Assembly (NCBI GenBank): GCA_949316495.1
Contig: OX439012.1
Coordinates: 34,337,927 to 34,401,926 of the forward strand
Length of the DNA stretch: 64,000 nt
DNA from: Amphiduros pacificus
Lineage: Eukaryota > Annelida > Polychaeta > Phyllodocida > Hesionidae
Direction: 5' to 3'
Of this stretch, positions 45,255 through 57,053 are shown in pieces (position 1 is the first letter of the stretch; each line of letters opens with the position of its first letter). The notes under the pieces are model-generated. The model was given only the letters and a program-made list of their open reading frames with translations, was not told the origin of the DNA and did not search any database. The position numbers and the translations under genes were made by a program.

Positions 45255-47544
45255 GAAAGGATGCTGTCTCTCACTTATGCAGCTGTCTCTCACTGCTATA
45301 ACTGTCTCTCACTGTTGTAATTATCTCTCACTTATGCAGCTGTCTCTCCCTTGCACACCTATCTCACTGATGCAGCTGTCTCTTACATGTGCAGCTATCT
45401 TACTAATGTAACTCTCTCATTTGTGCAGCTGTTTCTCACTTGTGCAGCTATCTATCTCTGCTGTAACTACCCCTCACTTGTGCAGCTATTTCTCACTGTT
45501 GTAACTATCTCTCACTTTGCAGTTATCTCACTTATGCAGCTGTCTCTCACTTGTTCAGTTATCTATCTGTGTTATAACTGTCTCACTTTTGTAACTATCT
45601 CTCACCTATGCAGCTGTCTCTCAGAGTCTCTTGTACAACTATCTCTCACTGATACAGCTGTCTCTCACTTATGCAGCTGTCTCTCACTTGTGCAGCTATC
45701 TATCTCTGCTGTAACTGTCTCTCGGTGTTGTAATTATCTCTCTCTAATGCAGCTGTCTCTCCCTTGTACAGCAGTCTCACTGATGCAGCTGTCTCTTACA
45801 TGTGCAGATATCTCTCACTTATGCAGCTGTTTCTCATTTGTGCAGCTATCTATCTCTGCTGTAACTAACCCTCGCTTGTGCAGCTATCTCTCACTTTGCA
45901 GTTATCTCACTTATACAGCTGTCTCTCACTTGTTCAGTTATCTATCTGTGTTATGACTGTCTCACTTTTGTAACTATCTCACCTATGCAGCTGTCTCTCC
46001 CTTGTACAACTATCTCTCACTGATGCAGCTGTCTCACATATATGCAGCTATCTCTCACTTATACAGCTGTCCCTCACTTGTGCAGCTATCTATCTCTGCT
46101 GTAACTGTCTCTCGCTGTTGTTATTATCTCTCACTGATGCAGCTGTCTCACATATATGCAGCTATCTCTCACTTATACAGCTGTCCCTCACTTGTGCAGC
46201 TATCTATCTCTGCTGTAACTGTCTCTCGCTGTTGTTATTATCTCTCACTTATGCAGCTGTCTCTCCCTTGCACAGCTATCTCACTGAGGCAGCTGTCTCT
46301 TACATGTGCAGCTATCTCTCACTTATGCAGCTGTTTCTCATTTGTGCAGCTATCTATCTCTGCTGTAACTAACCCTCGCTTGTGCAGCTATCTCTCACTT
46401 TGCAGTTATCTCACTTATACAGCTGTCTCTCACTTGTTCAGTTATCTATCTGTGTTATGACTGTCTCACTTTTGTAACTATCTCACCTATGCAGCTGTCT
46501 CTCCCTTGTACAACTATCTCTCACTGATGCAGCTGTCTCACATATATGCAGCTATCTCTCACTTATACAGCTGTCCCTCACTTGTGCAACTATCTATCTC
46601 TGCTGTAACTGTCTCTCGCTGTTGTTATTATCTCTCACTGATGCAGCTGTCTCACATATATGCAGCTATCTCTCACTTATACAGCTGTCCCTCGTTTGTG
46701 CAGCTATCTATCTCTGCTGTAACTGTCTCTCGCTGTTGTTATTATCTCTCACTTATGCAGCTGTCTCTCCCTTGCACAGCTATCTTACTGATGCAGCTGT
46801 CTCTTACATGTGCAGCTATCTCACTTATGTAACTCTCTCATTTGTGCAGCTATCTCTTACTGCTGTAACTATCTCTCACTGCTGTAACTATCACTTTGCA
46901 GTCATCTCACTTATGTAGCTGTCTCTTATTTATGCAGATATCTCTCCCTGTTGTAACTGTCTCACTATTGCAGCTATCTCTCAATATTGCAACTATTGTA
47001 ACCTTTTCTCACTTGTTGTAACTATATCTCACCTTTTCATGTCTCAATACAGCTATTTCTTATTCATGCAGCTATATCTTATTTATGCAGCTATCTCTTA
47101 TTATGCAGCTATCTCTTATTTATGCAGCTATCTCTTATCTATGCAGTTATCTCTTATTTATGCAGCTATCTCTTATTTGTGCAGCTATCTCTTATTTGTG
47201 CAGCTATCTCTCAGTTATGCAGCTATCTCTCAGTTATGCAGCTATCTCTTATCTATGCAGCCATCTCTTATTTATGCAGCTATCTCTTATTCATGTAGCT
47301 ATCACTTATTTATGCAGCTATCTCTTATTTATGCAGCTATCTCTTATTTATGCAGCTATCTCTTATTTATGCAGCTATCTCTTGCTGTTGTAGCTGTCTA
47401 TCACTTGCTATCTCTCAATTATGCAGCTATCTCTTATTCATGCAGCTATCTCTTATTTATACAACTATATCTTATTTATGCAGCTGTCTCTTATTTATGC
47501 AGTTATCCCTTATTTATGCAGTTATCTCTTATTTATGCAGCTAA
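45255..47544. repeat. degenerate 19-bp minisatellite with 504-bp higher-order repeat
   Basis: The basic unit is CTTATGCAGCTGTCTCTCA, alternating with GTGTAACT-type units. The block starting about 45958 is repeated at about 46462 (offset 504). Nested within each is a shorter duplicated block starting at GATGCAGCTGTCTCACATAT. The right third (47040-47540) is a cleaner, T-richer TATGCAGCTATCTCTTATT version. The array resumes after an insert at 48149. Confidence 0.93.
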
Positions 47545-48148
47545 TATCATGCATAGTTATTGTGTGCCGCGTGAAGTCAACAAGTGCAGGCTGATGCATC
47601 GCCTCAATCACCGGACATAGAGATGACTCACCGGGCATAAGAGATGACGTGATTCCCCCAAACGACGCAGGCAGACGAGCCCATGTGAAACCCAGTGTCG
47701 CAAAAGGAAGCCACACAGGCAAACCCCACACACATGATGCTCAACGATCCTTTAAAAGGCCCCGCAACTGTTAGACGGTGTTCAGTTCAGTGCAGAGTTC
47801 CGGCGTCCACTTGCCTCGAAGATCCACGACTCTCAGCATCGTGACCACATAGACTTGGGTGTTTTATGTATTCTCAGGACTCTATTAGTATCATGCATTT
47901 GGGTAGTTCATATGCCTCGCTCATTGCCATGCCGGCCTAGCCAGACAAGGATTCACAGCACCGAATAAAGGTAACTATTGTGCAGTGTATATTCTGTGTC
48001 TGCCGTCCTTATTACCTCACACCTCATATAGGTAGATAGGGTTGCTAGGTTCCGTGCCCCGCCTCACAGCCAGCGAGTAGAATAGAGTAGAGTATCGATC
48101 CCCCGTCCACGTCCCCCAACGACGGATACTCACAAACTATGGGTAACA
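47545..48148 (+). mobile_element. LTR-like insert splitting the minisatellite (possible solo LTR)
   Basis: About 600 bp of unrelated, GC-richer DNA separates GCAGCTA from CTATCTCTTATT of the same array. It contains a TTTAAAAGG promoter-like box, a following CAGTTCAGTGCAGAG region, and AATAAA near its last third, then a GT-rich stretch. This order resembles promoter, R and polyadenylation parts of a long terminal repeat. A TG...CA framing is possible at 47561-48148. No internal coding region is present and no clear target duplication was seen, so a MITE is the alternative. Treated as an old fossil. Confidence 0.45.
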
Positions 48149-48212
48149 CTATCTCTTATTTGTGCAGCTATCTCTCGGTTATGCAGCTATCTCTCAGTTA
48201 TGCAGCTATCTT
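48149..48212. repeat. right remnant of the 19-bp minisatellite
   Basis: Three more GCAGCTATCTCTC units continue the array interrupted at 47544. Confidence 0.9.
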
Positions 48213-49224
48213 TTATAAAAATATCTGCATTTCACCCATATAGACCCCTTTGTACAAAACCTTGCAGGGCCTCAATAAGTAGGTCAATTTACCGATGGTT
48301 GTAAACAAAGCTCTAATACAGAAATATAGGCAATTTGTGGGTAAAATTTCACATCTGACATGATTCTGACAAAAAAATAAGTGATAATTGTGCCATTCAT
48401 AATATGCTAAAAGAGCAACCCTTCACATAAACTTGCAAAACAAAAGTGAAGCGGAGATTAGTTTAGCGTCACTTCCACCAGAGGGCAGGCAACGTGGTGA
48501 CGGAACAGCGAGATCACACACTCATATCAGTGGCGACTTTTATCGCGGCCAATACCTCATCTAGCAACTTTTTTTTTTTTTTCAAATCTCGTCACCCTTC
48601 CTCTCTGATCACGTTCATGCTTTTTTTATATATGTATGTAAACACTAACTACTCATTTTAATGTTCACAATTACGGCAGTCATTTTCGGAAAAATATTAC
48701 CGGTAATCATATGTGAAAAATATCTTACTTATGTGAAAAATATCATGCTTATGTGATAAATATCTGACTTAACTGTCAATAAGATTTTTTTTGCAGAATA
48801 TTATTGTCAAATGGGAAGACATCAAATATTGCGTAGGCTTGAGTTGTGGAAACAATGACAAAATAACCTTTGATCACAGATTTGGCCTTACATCACAAGA
48901 ACTTTGGAGGCGGCTTTAGGGGTGGCTTCGACAATTTTACACATGTTTGAAATTTGTCTTTGGGTTGGCTTCTGGAACTATCCAAACATTCAATGTATCT
49001 TAGGGGTGGTTTCGTGCTCTTTGATCTTAACCATAGTACAAACAAAAAATAAACAATTAAGAACTAATAATTTATTTTTATTGATAAGGTAAAATATTTT
49101 AAAGAAGTATGATGACCATGGAACAAACTCTTGTTTCTGCAATTTTCTTGTACCTGCAACAAATGAAAAAAAAAGTAAGAGAGGAGTTTATCTATCAAAT
49201 GAACAGCCGAGGCCAATAAATTTG
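48213..49224. other. unique sequence
   Basis: Contains a partial third copy (about 48660-48700) of the dispersed repeat found at 45030 and 49225, and two TTAGGGGTGG(C/T)TTCG phrases near 48918 and 49000. No gene supported. Confidence 0.35.
48475..48488 (+). promoter_or_regulatory. CTCF-type core motif
   Basis: CCACCAGAGGGCAG is a full match to CCASYAGRKGGC plus the flanking AG. Confidence 0.45.
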
Positions 49225-49480
49225 TTATATTAATGTTAATCATAGTTTTAAATATTTCACATTAATATTTCTGCTAGTAATACATGCACAGATTTGATTT
49301 TTATATGTCTTAAATCGTGAGAACAAGAGGAAGACAGTGGTGTATGATTTAGGTAGATTTTAGTTGGTTTTGGCCCCGAAAATGATTGCCGTAATTGCAA
49401 ATGATATAACAAGATGTCAATTATAGTTTTGAAGATTTCACATTAATATCTCGGCTAATAATTAAAAATAATATGAGATG
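49225..49480 (-). repeat. dispersed repeat copy 2, inverted relative to 45030
   Basis: Carries the inverse of the 45030-45240 copy. A direct repeat of about 45 bp (ATAGTTTT..A..ATTTCACATTAATAT) also flanks its middle, so the element itself has repeated ends. Confidence 0.75.
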
Positions 49481-51214
49481 CTTTTTGGCCAAATTTATGA
49501 CAGAATTTCCCATCACTATTACTTGGCAGCTTGTGTGGTTTCCACTCAGTGCTGGTGGCTCCGCCAAGTGGCAGGCATAATGAGCGATATTAGGTGAGTT
49601 ACCGATGGGGAGAATTCACAAAGTAAGCATCAGAGGAGGGGGGGGGGATAACCTTCATAGTTAGCGTTGACGGGGAAGCTGGGCTAAATAGGGTCCTTTT
49701 TGCTGATATTTTCCCTCAGACGGGTTAAGATATTTTCTCATTTTCCCTAAAACAGGATACTGCTTTTCAGATTTCTGCCTATAACAGGGATCACAATCCC
49801 CTTTTCCAAATCTCCTAATTCAGAGCATGTTTTGTCACCTTCATCCTTATCCAGGTTTGACTGCTACCTTCCCTTATGAATCTTTTTTATGCTGTGAGGG
49901 TCCATACAGGGACTGAAATGGTGTTCAGAATTGTACCATTTTTACATACATCTCAATCCTAAATTCCTAAGTTATTTTTTTTATCCCACCCACTGACTAT
50001 CTATCAATGTCAGTTTTGCATGTATCTTGATCAAAGGAACCTAAGTGTCATCTGCTGGGGCAGTAGGCCAGTGCCTATTGTTCTCAGCAAAGGTGTGATA
50101 ATTAGGATGTCTGCTGCCTCACCATGCTCATGTGTACAAGACACTTGACAAGGGCACAGTATCTGTTTATACAATTATAATAATAATTAAGTTGTAGATT
50201 TCTATATTCTGTGTGGTATTAAAAGATGATTGTTAATTGTTTTACAAATCCAGGAAGTAGAAAAGACAACAACAAAAAAGATTTGTGGGAAATTGCTTCC
50301 CCCAGATCATCCTCACTGAGCTTCTGACTACCAGATATCAGATATTTGTCTTTCTCCCTAGCCTGATGGTAAGGCATGTCCTTCATTATGCCTCAGTCAC
50401 ATTTGCGCCGATTTCAGTAAAGATGCCCGGCCGATGAGTATTTTTTACAAAATCGGCAGGCATTTCAGATTGCCATGCGGGCACCGGGAGATCATCAGCC
50501 ACAATTGGGCATCTTTAAGACGTCGGCCGGGTCATCTAGAACTTTTAGCTGCCACAAAAAAGTTGCCGGCGTTTCCCCGATGTCTTATCAGCAAATGTCA
50601 TCTTAATGTGCACGGCAGGGTCCGGGCAGTGTCCCGCAAGGACATCGGCAGATTATCTTAGGGCTGCCGGTGGCATCGTGCAGTGAAAATAGGATTATAT
50701 TGATTTCATGTGTTCACAGACCATCGTGCTGCTACTATTAAATATACAATTATGAAAGATGGTTAAAGTATGAAACATGTACCTGACTTTTTCTTATTTT
50801 ATATGGGTATTGAATGTACAACTCCAAAAACAGGGACCTGGGTATAATTTTAACTTTGCATCATCCCTAAATCAGGATATCAAAATTTAAGTCAGTCCTA
50901 AATCAGGGTACCAATGGAGAAAGAATATTTCCCTAAATCAGGTTCTGGGTTTTTCACTTCCAACCAAGCCTCCGTGGGTTAAAATTATGAAAGTACCCCC
51001 CCCCCCCCCCCCCCCCCCCCCCAGGGCATCAGACTCTGATGTCTGTAGTCAATTGCTCAAAGTTTGCCTCAACGTTGGAGACAAACGTTCTCGAAGTTCA
51101 TAGAAATAAAGAAGTTTATAAAATAAGAACTGAAGAAGTAAGCTTGTAGTCAATTTACTCGAAGTTTACAATTAATTATTTAATCTTGAACTTTAAGGCA
51201 TTCATGAAATGAGA
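49481..51214. other. unique sequence with GC-rich patch and homopolymers
   Basis: A GC-rich patch at 50405-50675 (repeated GCCGAT, GCCGGC and CGGCAG words) may be an old MITE. Poly-G lies at 49636-49647, and a run of 27 C at 50996-51022 is a likely sequencing or assembly weak point. No supported gene. Confidence 0.4.
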
Positions 51215-53000
51215 TACTATCTACATCTTAGCCCAAAACTCTTGTGGGTATTTGATCCAGGCCATTGGCTTTTTTGCAGTTTAGGTTTCCACACCAGCAA
51301 CTTTGATGGTAATTGGCTCTATTGGAGGAGAAGCAGGATCACCTTTGTCAGGAATATTATACATGTTTTCAGTAGAAAAAACAGAATTGTATTGCTGTGA
51401 AAGAACTTCTGCCTTACATTTACTGTATTTCACTTCAATGCCATTTTCTGTTAGTGTTGGTACACCAACAGTATCTTTGCGCCTGGACCTAATATAGTTT
51501 CAGAACATTTTTCCCATTGATGGTCTACTGAATTCAATGTCAGGTAAATCGAGTAGCCCAAGGATGTATTCATTGTGGGATTCTCTCAACTTATGTTTTA
51601 TGTGTTTCCAAAGGTTTCAGAATTTTCTACGGTCAGAATCCTTTTTAGTTTTTTCAGCCTTGTTGTGTAGTCTTTGAGTCTTTGTTTTCTTCTAATTTGT
51701 CTCTTGATTTCCTTTGTCATCCATGTCATATCCCATCTACCAGTTATTTTCTTAATAGGAATGTGTTTATTACAGAACTTTTACATATTATGATATCTTG
51801 AGGTACAATGTATTTTTGTTTCATTACCACAATGAAGTGTCATGATTTCCAAGAATATGATTGGCTGGTGCCTGTTGTGACACATGAAAATTGATCATTT
51901 TCTGTGGTGGTTCAGCATGACCATGAACATATTTAGGTCTACAATGCTGTTAAAATTCAGGATCATTTCATGGCTATTTTGCCTACTTTTTTTACTTGCT
52001 GCTTGCATGTTTTTAGATCTATTTCAAGTCTATTTCATGTGCTCTGATCCTCCACTTTGACAGGTACACAAGACTCTAAACAATATTACATAACTATCCT
52101 ATTTATATTCTAGCACACACACCACATCATGACCTATCATTGTGTACCTCCTAACACATATCATGACATCTACATTGATCATGACATTCACATTAATTTC
52201 TTTTATAATTAATAATTCATCTATCGATATCACCATATATCTGGACAATTGACAGACGTAAATATCGTAATAAATATATACCATTTCAGTCTCAGTAATA
52301 GAAAAAAACATAAGTTAAGGAATTAAGGCAGTTCAGAACATGTGCCTTTTGAAATACTTTTAAATACTCTACTGTACGTGACATATCATAATTAATGAAA
52401 GGTCTGTAATGGACTCCATAAGCTTGGCTGTGAAATTATTGTTCAGAGTTTTAACTGGGAGACTTGAATCCTTAACTTCATCTTCAAAAAAGACATGCAT
52501 GACTTGTTTTATTGTGTTCATGTCTCCTTTTTTCATACAGCAATACGTTTCTTGGCTTTTCTTAGCCAGTGTGGCTTTTGCATTGATTTCTGTTATCACC
52601 ACATCATGGTCACTCATGCCTGGATGGACAGATACTTTATTTACGAGGCTAGGGTTTATTGTACCGACCAAATCTAACCTATTGCCTCCCCTGGTTGGGT
52701 GAGGAACTACTTTGTTTACCTCTGAGGTCACCACCAGGTGGGGTTGTACAAACATAGATCATAGCATGTGTCAGTTCTACTAGTTTCAGCACAATACCCC
52801 TTAGACAAACAAAAACTTCTGTTACAGATCGATCTGTATTCAGATCTTCACATCCCAACATGATAATAATTGCATGAAAACCTCTTAGACCTTCCAGGGT
52901 GTTCGACTCAGTTATACTGTCTTTTAGGAAAAAAGCGACATGTTGGGCTTAGCTGGCATCTAATTATAGCTAGTGTTATCTGCAAATTGTACAATTTTTT
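51215..53000 (-). mobile_element. LINE relic: APE endonuclease and linker, jockey/CR1 type
   Basis: Reading on the minus strand from 53000: a LGGDFN-like strand (LGCEDLNTDRS), then VVPHPTRGGNRLDLVGTINP and VSVHPGMSDHDVVITEINAK, the C-terminal signature of LINE AP-endonucleases (SDH motif). Downstream are TWMTKEIKRQIRRKQRLKDY at about 51700 and SRRKDTVGVPTLTENG, then KAEVLSQQYNSVFSTENMYN at about 51400, the linker between endonuclease and reverse transcriptase. The reverse transcriptase itself is absent, and the copy stops near 51215. About 600 bp of unrelated sequence (about 51735-52350) separates the two parts. Several frame changes show it is dead. Confidence 0.85.
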
Positions 53001-53101
53001 TACCATTTTTTAAGTCAGCTAACATCAATAATTTAGGCTTTCTAACTGTTATATATTACATTTTTCTAAAAGTTTATTTGCTGCTCTGTTTTTGTTTTTC
53101 A

Positions 53102-53500
53102 GGTCCTCATACTCTAATTTTAGCTTGGCCATCGGAGTATCCTTTGACAGACCCCTTTTTTGGTGGATCCTCGTCCCTTTTAGGTGGATCTTCGTTTCAT
53201 TAGACAAATCTGATGTAAATGTTAATCAAGTAGTCCCTGCGATTAAAATGGGCAGATTCATTGGGGAAAAAGGCTCTACTATCAAAAGACTTCAGACCGA
53301 ATCTGCAGCTAAACTCAAGAAAATTTCATGGACTTCTGCCTCTAGCTCTGGTGAGGAGGTAATAAGTTCTCAGGGGATAATGATTAAATGTTCTCGGCCC
53401 TTAAACTAATTGAGGAGGAGGTTGAGAAACCATCTACCTCAGGCAAGAAAGCCATATTGCAATATGTCATAATTTTAGTAGTACAGGGGCATGTAGATTC
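53102..53500 (+). pseudogene. KH-domain fragment
   Basis: After an acceptor-like CTGTTTTTGTTTTTCAG at 53101, one frame gives DPFFGGSSSLLGGSSF. A shifted frame gives VPAIKMGRFIGEKGSTIKRL followed by QTESAAKLK: the KH core with its GxxG loop (GEKG) and following helix. A third frame continues ALKLIEEEVEKPSTSG, which fits the last KH helix. Two frame changes within 350 bp suggest a pseudogene or a decayed mobile-element passenger. A Gly/Ser tract before a KH domain is seen in KH-containing helicases such as DDX43, but nothing more of such a protein is present. Confidence 0.5.
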
Positions 53501-54764
53501 GGGAGAATTGTAGATTTTCGCATGACATCCCCAAAAGGGTGTCCGGGGGAATTGAAAAAAACTAATGGTTCTGGAAAAATTTTGTATGGAAATAAATATT
53601 ATGATGGAAATAATTTTATATTTATGAAAGAATGTCAAGATGTAGAATATCAAAAAACAAAGGGTAAAACTGATAATTTCTTTATATTTAATCCATCCGA
53701 CAGAAGGATCGTGTTAGAAGAAAAGAGTGACAAAATGTGTGGTACAGGTATGGCTCTGCCCCCTTTGAATTTGGTACGGGATGGCCTGCTCTTTCACGCA
53801 GGTCTCTGAAGCATTTCAACCCTAATCTAATACAAAAACATGACAAAAACACAGCTTCTTGTAAAAATATGACACATCAAGAATTATTTAGCACACAACA
53901 GATCATAAATCAAATACTTCGGGAAGCGACATTGTCCTTTTTCATCCTCAGTGTTGTCAGCACATTGCCTGACTACATTTCTTCACAACATGTTAACAAT
54001 AAGTTGAGCCTGTAGAAGGAAACCTTAGGAAATGACACCCTGTAACAACTGTTAGGGAAGTCAAAGCATACAGCAAATTTAATAGACTTCTGAATGAACA
54101 AAATAAGACAAAAGAATAAATGTGGTGGTCATATCTTTTGTTGTGATACAAGTTCATTGTCATTATCAACTGTAATATATATCCATATAATTTCAGACAA
54201 TGTCAACAATTCAAATTTGTTTACAGCTGTTTCCTGTCAAATTGTGTAAACCTATATTGAAATTATCTGGTTGTCACAATGTTTGGGCCCATAAGATCTT
54301 TATTTCTAGATTATCTTCTTCAGCATAACAACTCTAAGATCATGATGATATAAAGAAAACTTGGGTTTTATTCTCAATACAAAAGTTGTATGGTGAGAAC
54401 AGATTCCAAGATTTCCTGAGCCCAACTTCTGCTGCAAGGGGGTTTTATACTGTCCTTGAGCAGAGCTAAGCTGAGCTGAAAGCTGGCCCTTTTCTTAGAC
54501 CACCTGATTGGCTGATATAACAAAATTCTGACTTAGACAATTATAATCCATGCAAATAAGCTGCTGTGAACCCAAGGGTCATGTCAATGAGGGACTAATT
54601 CTAGCAGCTGTTAGGAGGTGGGACCTTATTTTTGAATAGGTTGGTAGGGGCGCAGACTCTGACTGGCCAAGAGGTATTGAAAATCGTTGCTCTACAAAGA
54701 AAATATAAGATCATTCCTAACAAAACAATAACATGGACAGATGTTAGTCTGAATATAAATAGTC
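53501..54764. other. unknown, partly coding-like
   Basis: Plus-strand frames at 53522-53809 (MTSPKGCPGELKKTNGSGKI...) are compatible with a decayed protein but match nothing I know. The rest is AT-rich without features. Confidence 0.3.
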
Positions 54765-54945
54765 CAGTCAATATATGACAAAGAATGGCCTAACCCGGAA
54801 CAAATCAGAACAGAAATAAAACTCATAGAAAATGTCTCAGAAGAGCCTAGAGAATAACATAGTAAAAGTCTACCAAAATCCAAGTAGTGGAACAATGCGT
54901 AAATTGCATAAATCCAAAATGGCCGACACATGGCAGGGCAAATCT
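54765..54945 (-). repeat. dispersed repeat copy, inverted partner at 57725
   Basis: In reverse complement it reads CGGCCATTTTGGATTTATGC, then TGTTCCACTACTTGGATTTT and GGTAGACTTTTACTATGTTA; these recur with substitutions at 57725-57905 on the plus strand. Confidence 0.75.
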
Positions 54946-56165
54946 TCAAAATTATATAGCATGACTCCTATTTGACATATTTGAGTAATCTTAGAGTCTA
55001 TTTTATGTTTTTTAGACATGATAAATCCAATGGGAAACTTTTCAAATTGGAAATACCCATATTTTGTACTCTTCCTCATAACAATGACCAATAAAAATAG
55101 AATAATAAGTTGAAAATTAGAACTTTGCTTGTATTCTGATTATATCTGTCTGTTTTACACCTTTTCTGTGATATCTTCTACAACACATTATTCTACAATA
55201 ACAAGTTCTCAAAAAGGAGAGAAACAATAATTTCCATTTAGAATTTTTTTTAAAACTGTGTTTAACAACCCATTAACAATTTATTTGAATTTGCATATCA
55301 TTGCAAGCTGTAGGTAACTATTAGTGGTGATCATATTGACGAGGGAGAATCCATTCACACACAGGGAGGCAGCTTTGAATGCTTCAAATTTAAAGCTGAA
55401 TTTACTACCAACAGCAAATAGTACCATACAATATGTCTGATTATTACTTCCCTATTGTGTACATTACAATACTGAACTTAGGTTAACAAGAAGTATTATT
55501 TTCATCATCATCCATTTTTGGATGATGACCCTTCTGCATTGTCCACATGCAGTTGAACAGTCTAGCCCATGTTTTCTGCAAATGTATTGTCAAACTTTCT
55601 GAACAAAGTGTCCATCAGAAAAATCTAGAATGTCTACACCATCACAAACTGCTGCACTATATTCATATTTTGTAACTGCATAAAAACCCATGTTTATGCA
55701 GAGTATGATTAAAGCATTCATGAAATGAGGTTTCCAAGCACCTTTTCCTCACAGTGTAATTTAAATATCTATACCCCAAACTTGGCAATCAAATGTCATT
55801 ACCCATCTGATTTCACCAGCATCAGCTCCTTTAATAATATTCAGAAGCAGGAGGACCACTAATTCAGGCAGAAATGAACATGCAGCATCAGGATAAGACA
55901 TCTGATCATAGGCTGGATAAATTTCACACTCATGTGGCAATGTCTTAATGTCATACATAGGGGTAGGAACAGGGGGGCTGGGGGCCCCCACCTTTTCTCA
56001 AACTTAGGTTACCACATAGAAAGTTCAACGCTGATGGTAAGAGGGTTTAGTGCATCGCTCAAAATAATTTGAAACTGATGACCCAAAATCTCTTGACTCG
56101 AAAGTGTCAGGTAGTAGTCTGAAGACAAACTCTATCTTTGCCAGAGAACCTATTGAAACTCATCA
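54946..56165. other. unique sequence
   Basis: No gene supported. The minus frame at 55761-55991 has no recognisable feature. Confidence 0.3.
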
Positions 56166-57053
56166 TTGGTCTGCTTGGTGACTACTATGATAAAAGAAAC
56201 AATAACTACTGGTTCTCCTGGCATAAGGGTCCTTTGTCCAACTAGATGGACAGTAAAGACAGATACTATGGACAATGTCATTGTGAATTTTAAAGTTTTA
56301 AATGAAGTCTGGGAAGAGGCTTTAGATTATGTTAGAGATTCTAAAATGCACAGTAGAATTAGAGGAGTATTAAATGTGTACATGACTTTGGTGTCTTATT
56401 GGCAGAAAACATTCTGAAACATAGTTATAATCTTAGTAAATCTGTCAAGGTCCACCAGTGTCAGCAGCAGAAAGCCAGAGAATGGCTAGACCAACAATTA
56501 TAACACTCAAAACAAAACAGACAGACACAGCATTTGATCAATTTTGGAACAAAGTGAATAAAAAATGTAATGTATTAGGGGTAACTGGTCCCCAGCTCTC
56601 TGGATTAGGGCCTTCATATCACCCCAGCACCCCACAGGAACATTACAGTAAAATCTATTATGAAGCTGCAGATGCTTTAAGACGATAGATTTGATCAACC
56701 AGGCTATAAAGTGTATATTAATTCATAGAATATGTCGCTAAAGGCTGCTGCTGGTTATACATATGACCAGAAGTTTGCAATTATGACAAATCTGTATGCT
56801 TCAGACTTGAAAAGAATACACCAACATGAAATTCCATAATTAATTTTATGATTACTAATGGTGCATTTCTATACAGTGAAATTCTTGTAATGCCAGCAAC
56901 AAATGCTACCAGTGAACAATCATTCAGTTTTCAAAGTGAAAACATACTTTTGGGTCAGCTAAGTGGTCTATTGAAAATTCACGTTCATAAAGATAACACA
57001 GATGATGTTAACCTAATTCATGTTCCCAATGATTTTATATCTGTTCATGAATA
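56166..57053 (+). mobile_element. hAT transposase relic, ZMYM1-like, C-terminal half
   Basis: Plus-strand fragments in changing frames follow the order of ZMYM1-like hAT proteins: SPGIRVLCPTRWTVKTDTMD and NEVWEEALDYVRDSKM (56210-56350); SAAESQRMARPTIITLKTKQ and FDQFWNKV (56458-56560); YHPSTPQEHYSKIYYEAADA (56615-56680); RFDQPGYKVYIN and LLKAAAGYTYDQ (56690-56770); and the hAT dimerisation block LVMPATNATSEQSFSF with IHVHKDNTDDVNLIHVPNDF (56885-57045). The usual serine-arginine of the SERSFS motif reads SEQSFS here. The zinc finger and N-terminal parts are missing. Frameshifts and stops make it non-functional. No hAT-type ends were located. Confidence 0.88.

Noticed and set aside
45351-47620. 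Leu/Ser/Tyr-rich frames that look like membrane proteins
   Set aside because: They are translations of the 19-bp array, with several frames open and no conservation of one frame.
50434-50661. 75-codon basic frame
   Set aside because: Lies in a GC-rich patch with repeated GCCGAT words that looks like an old MITE.
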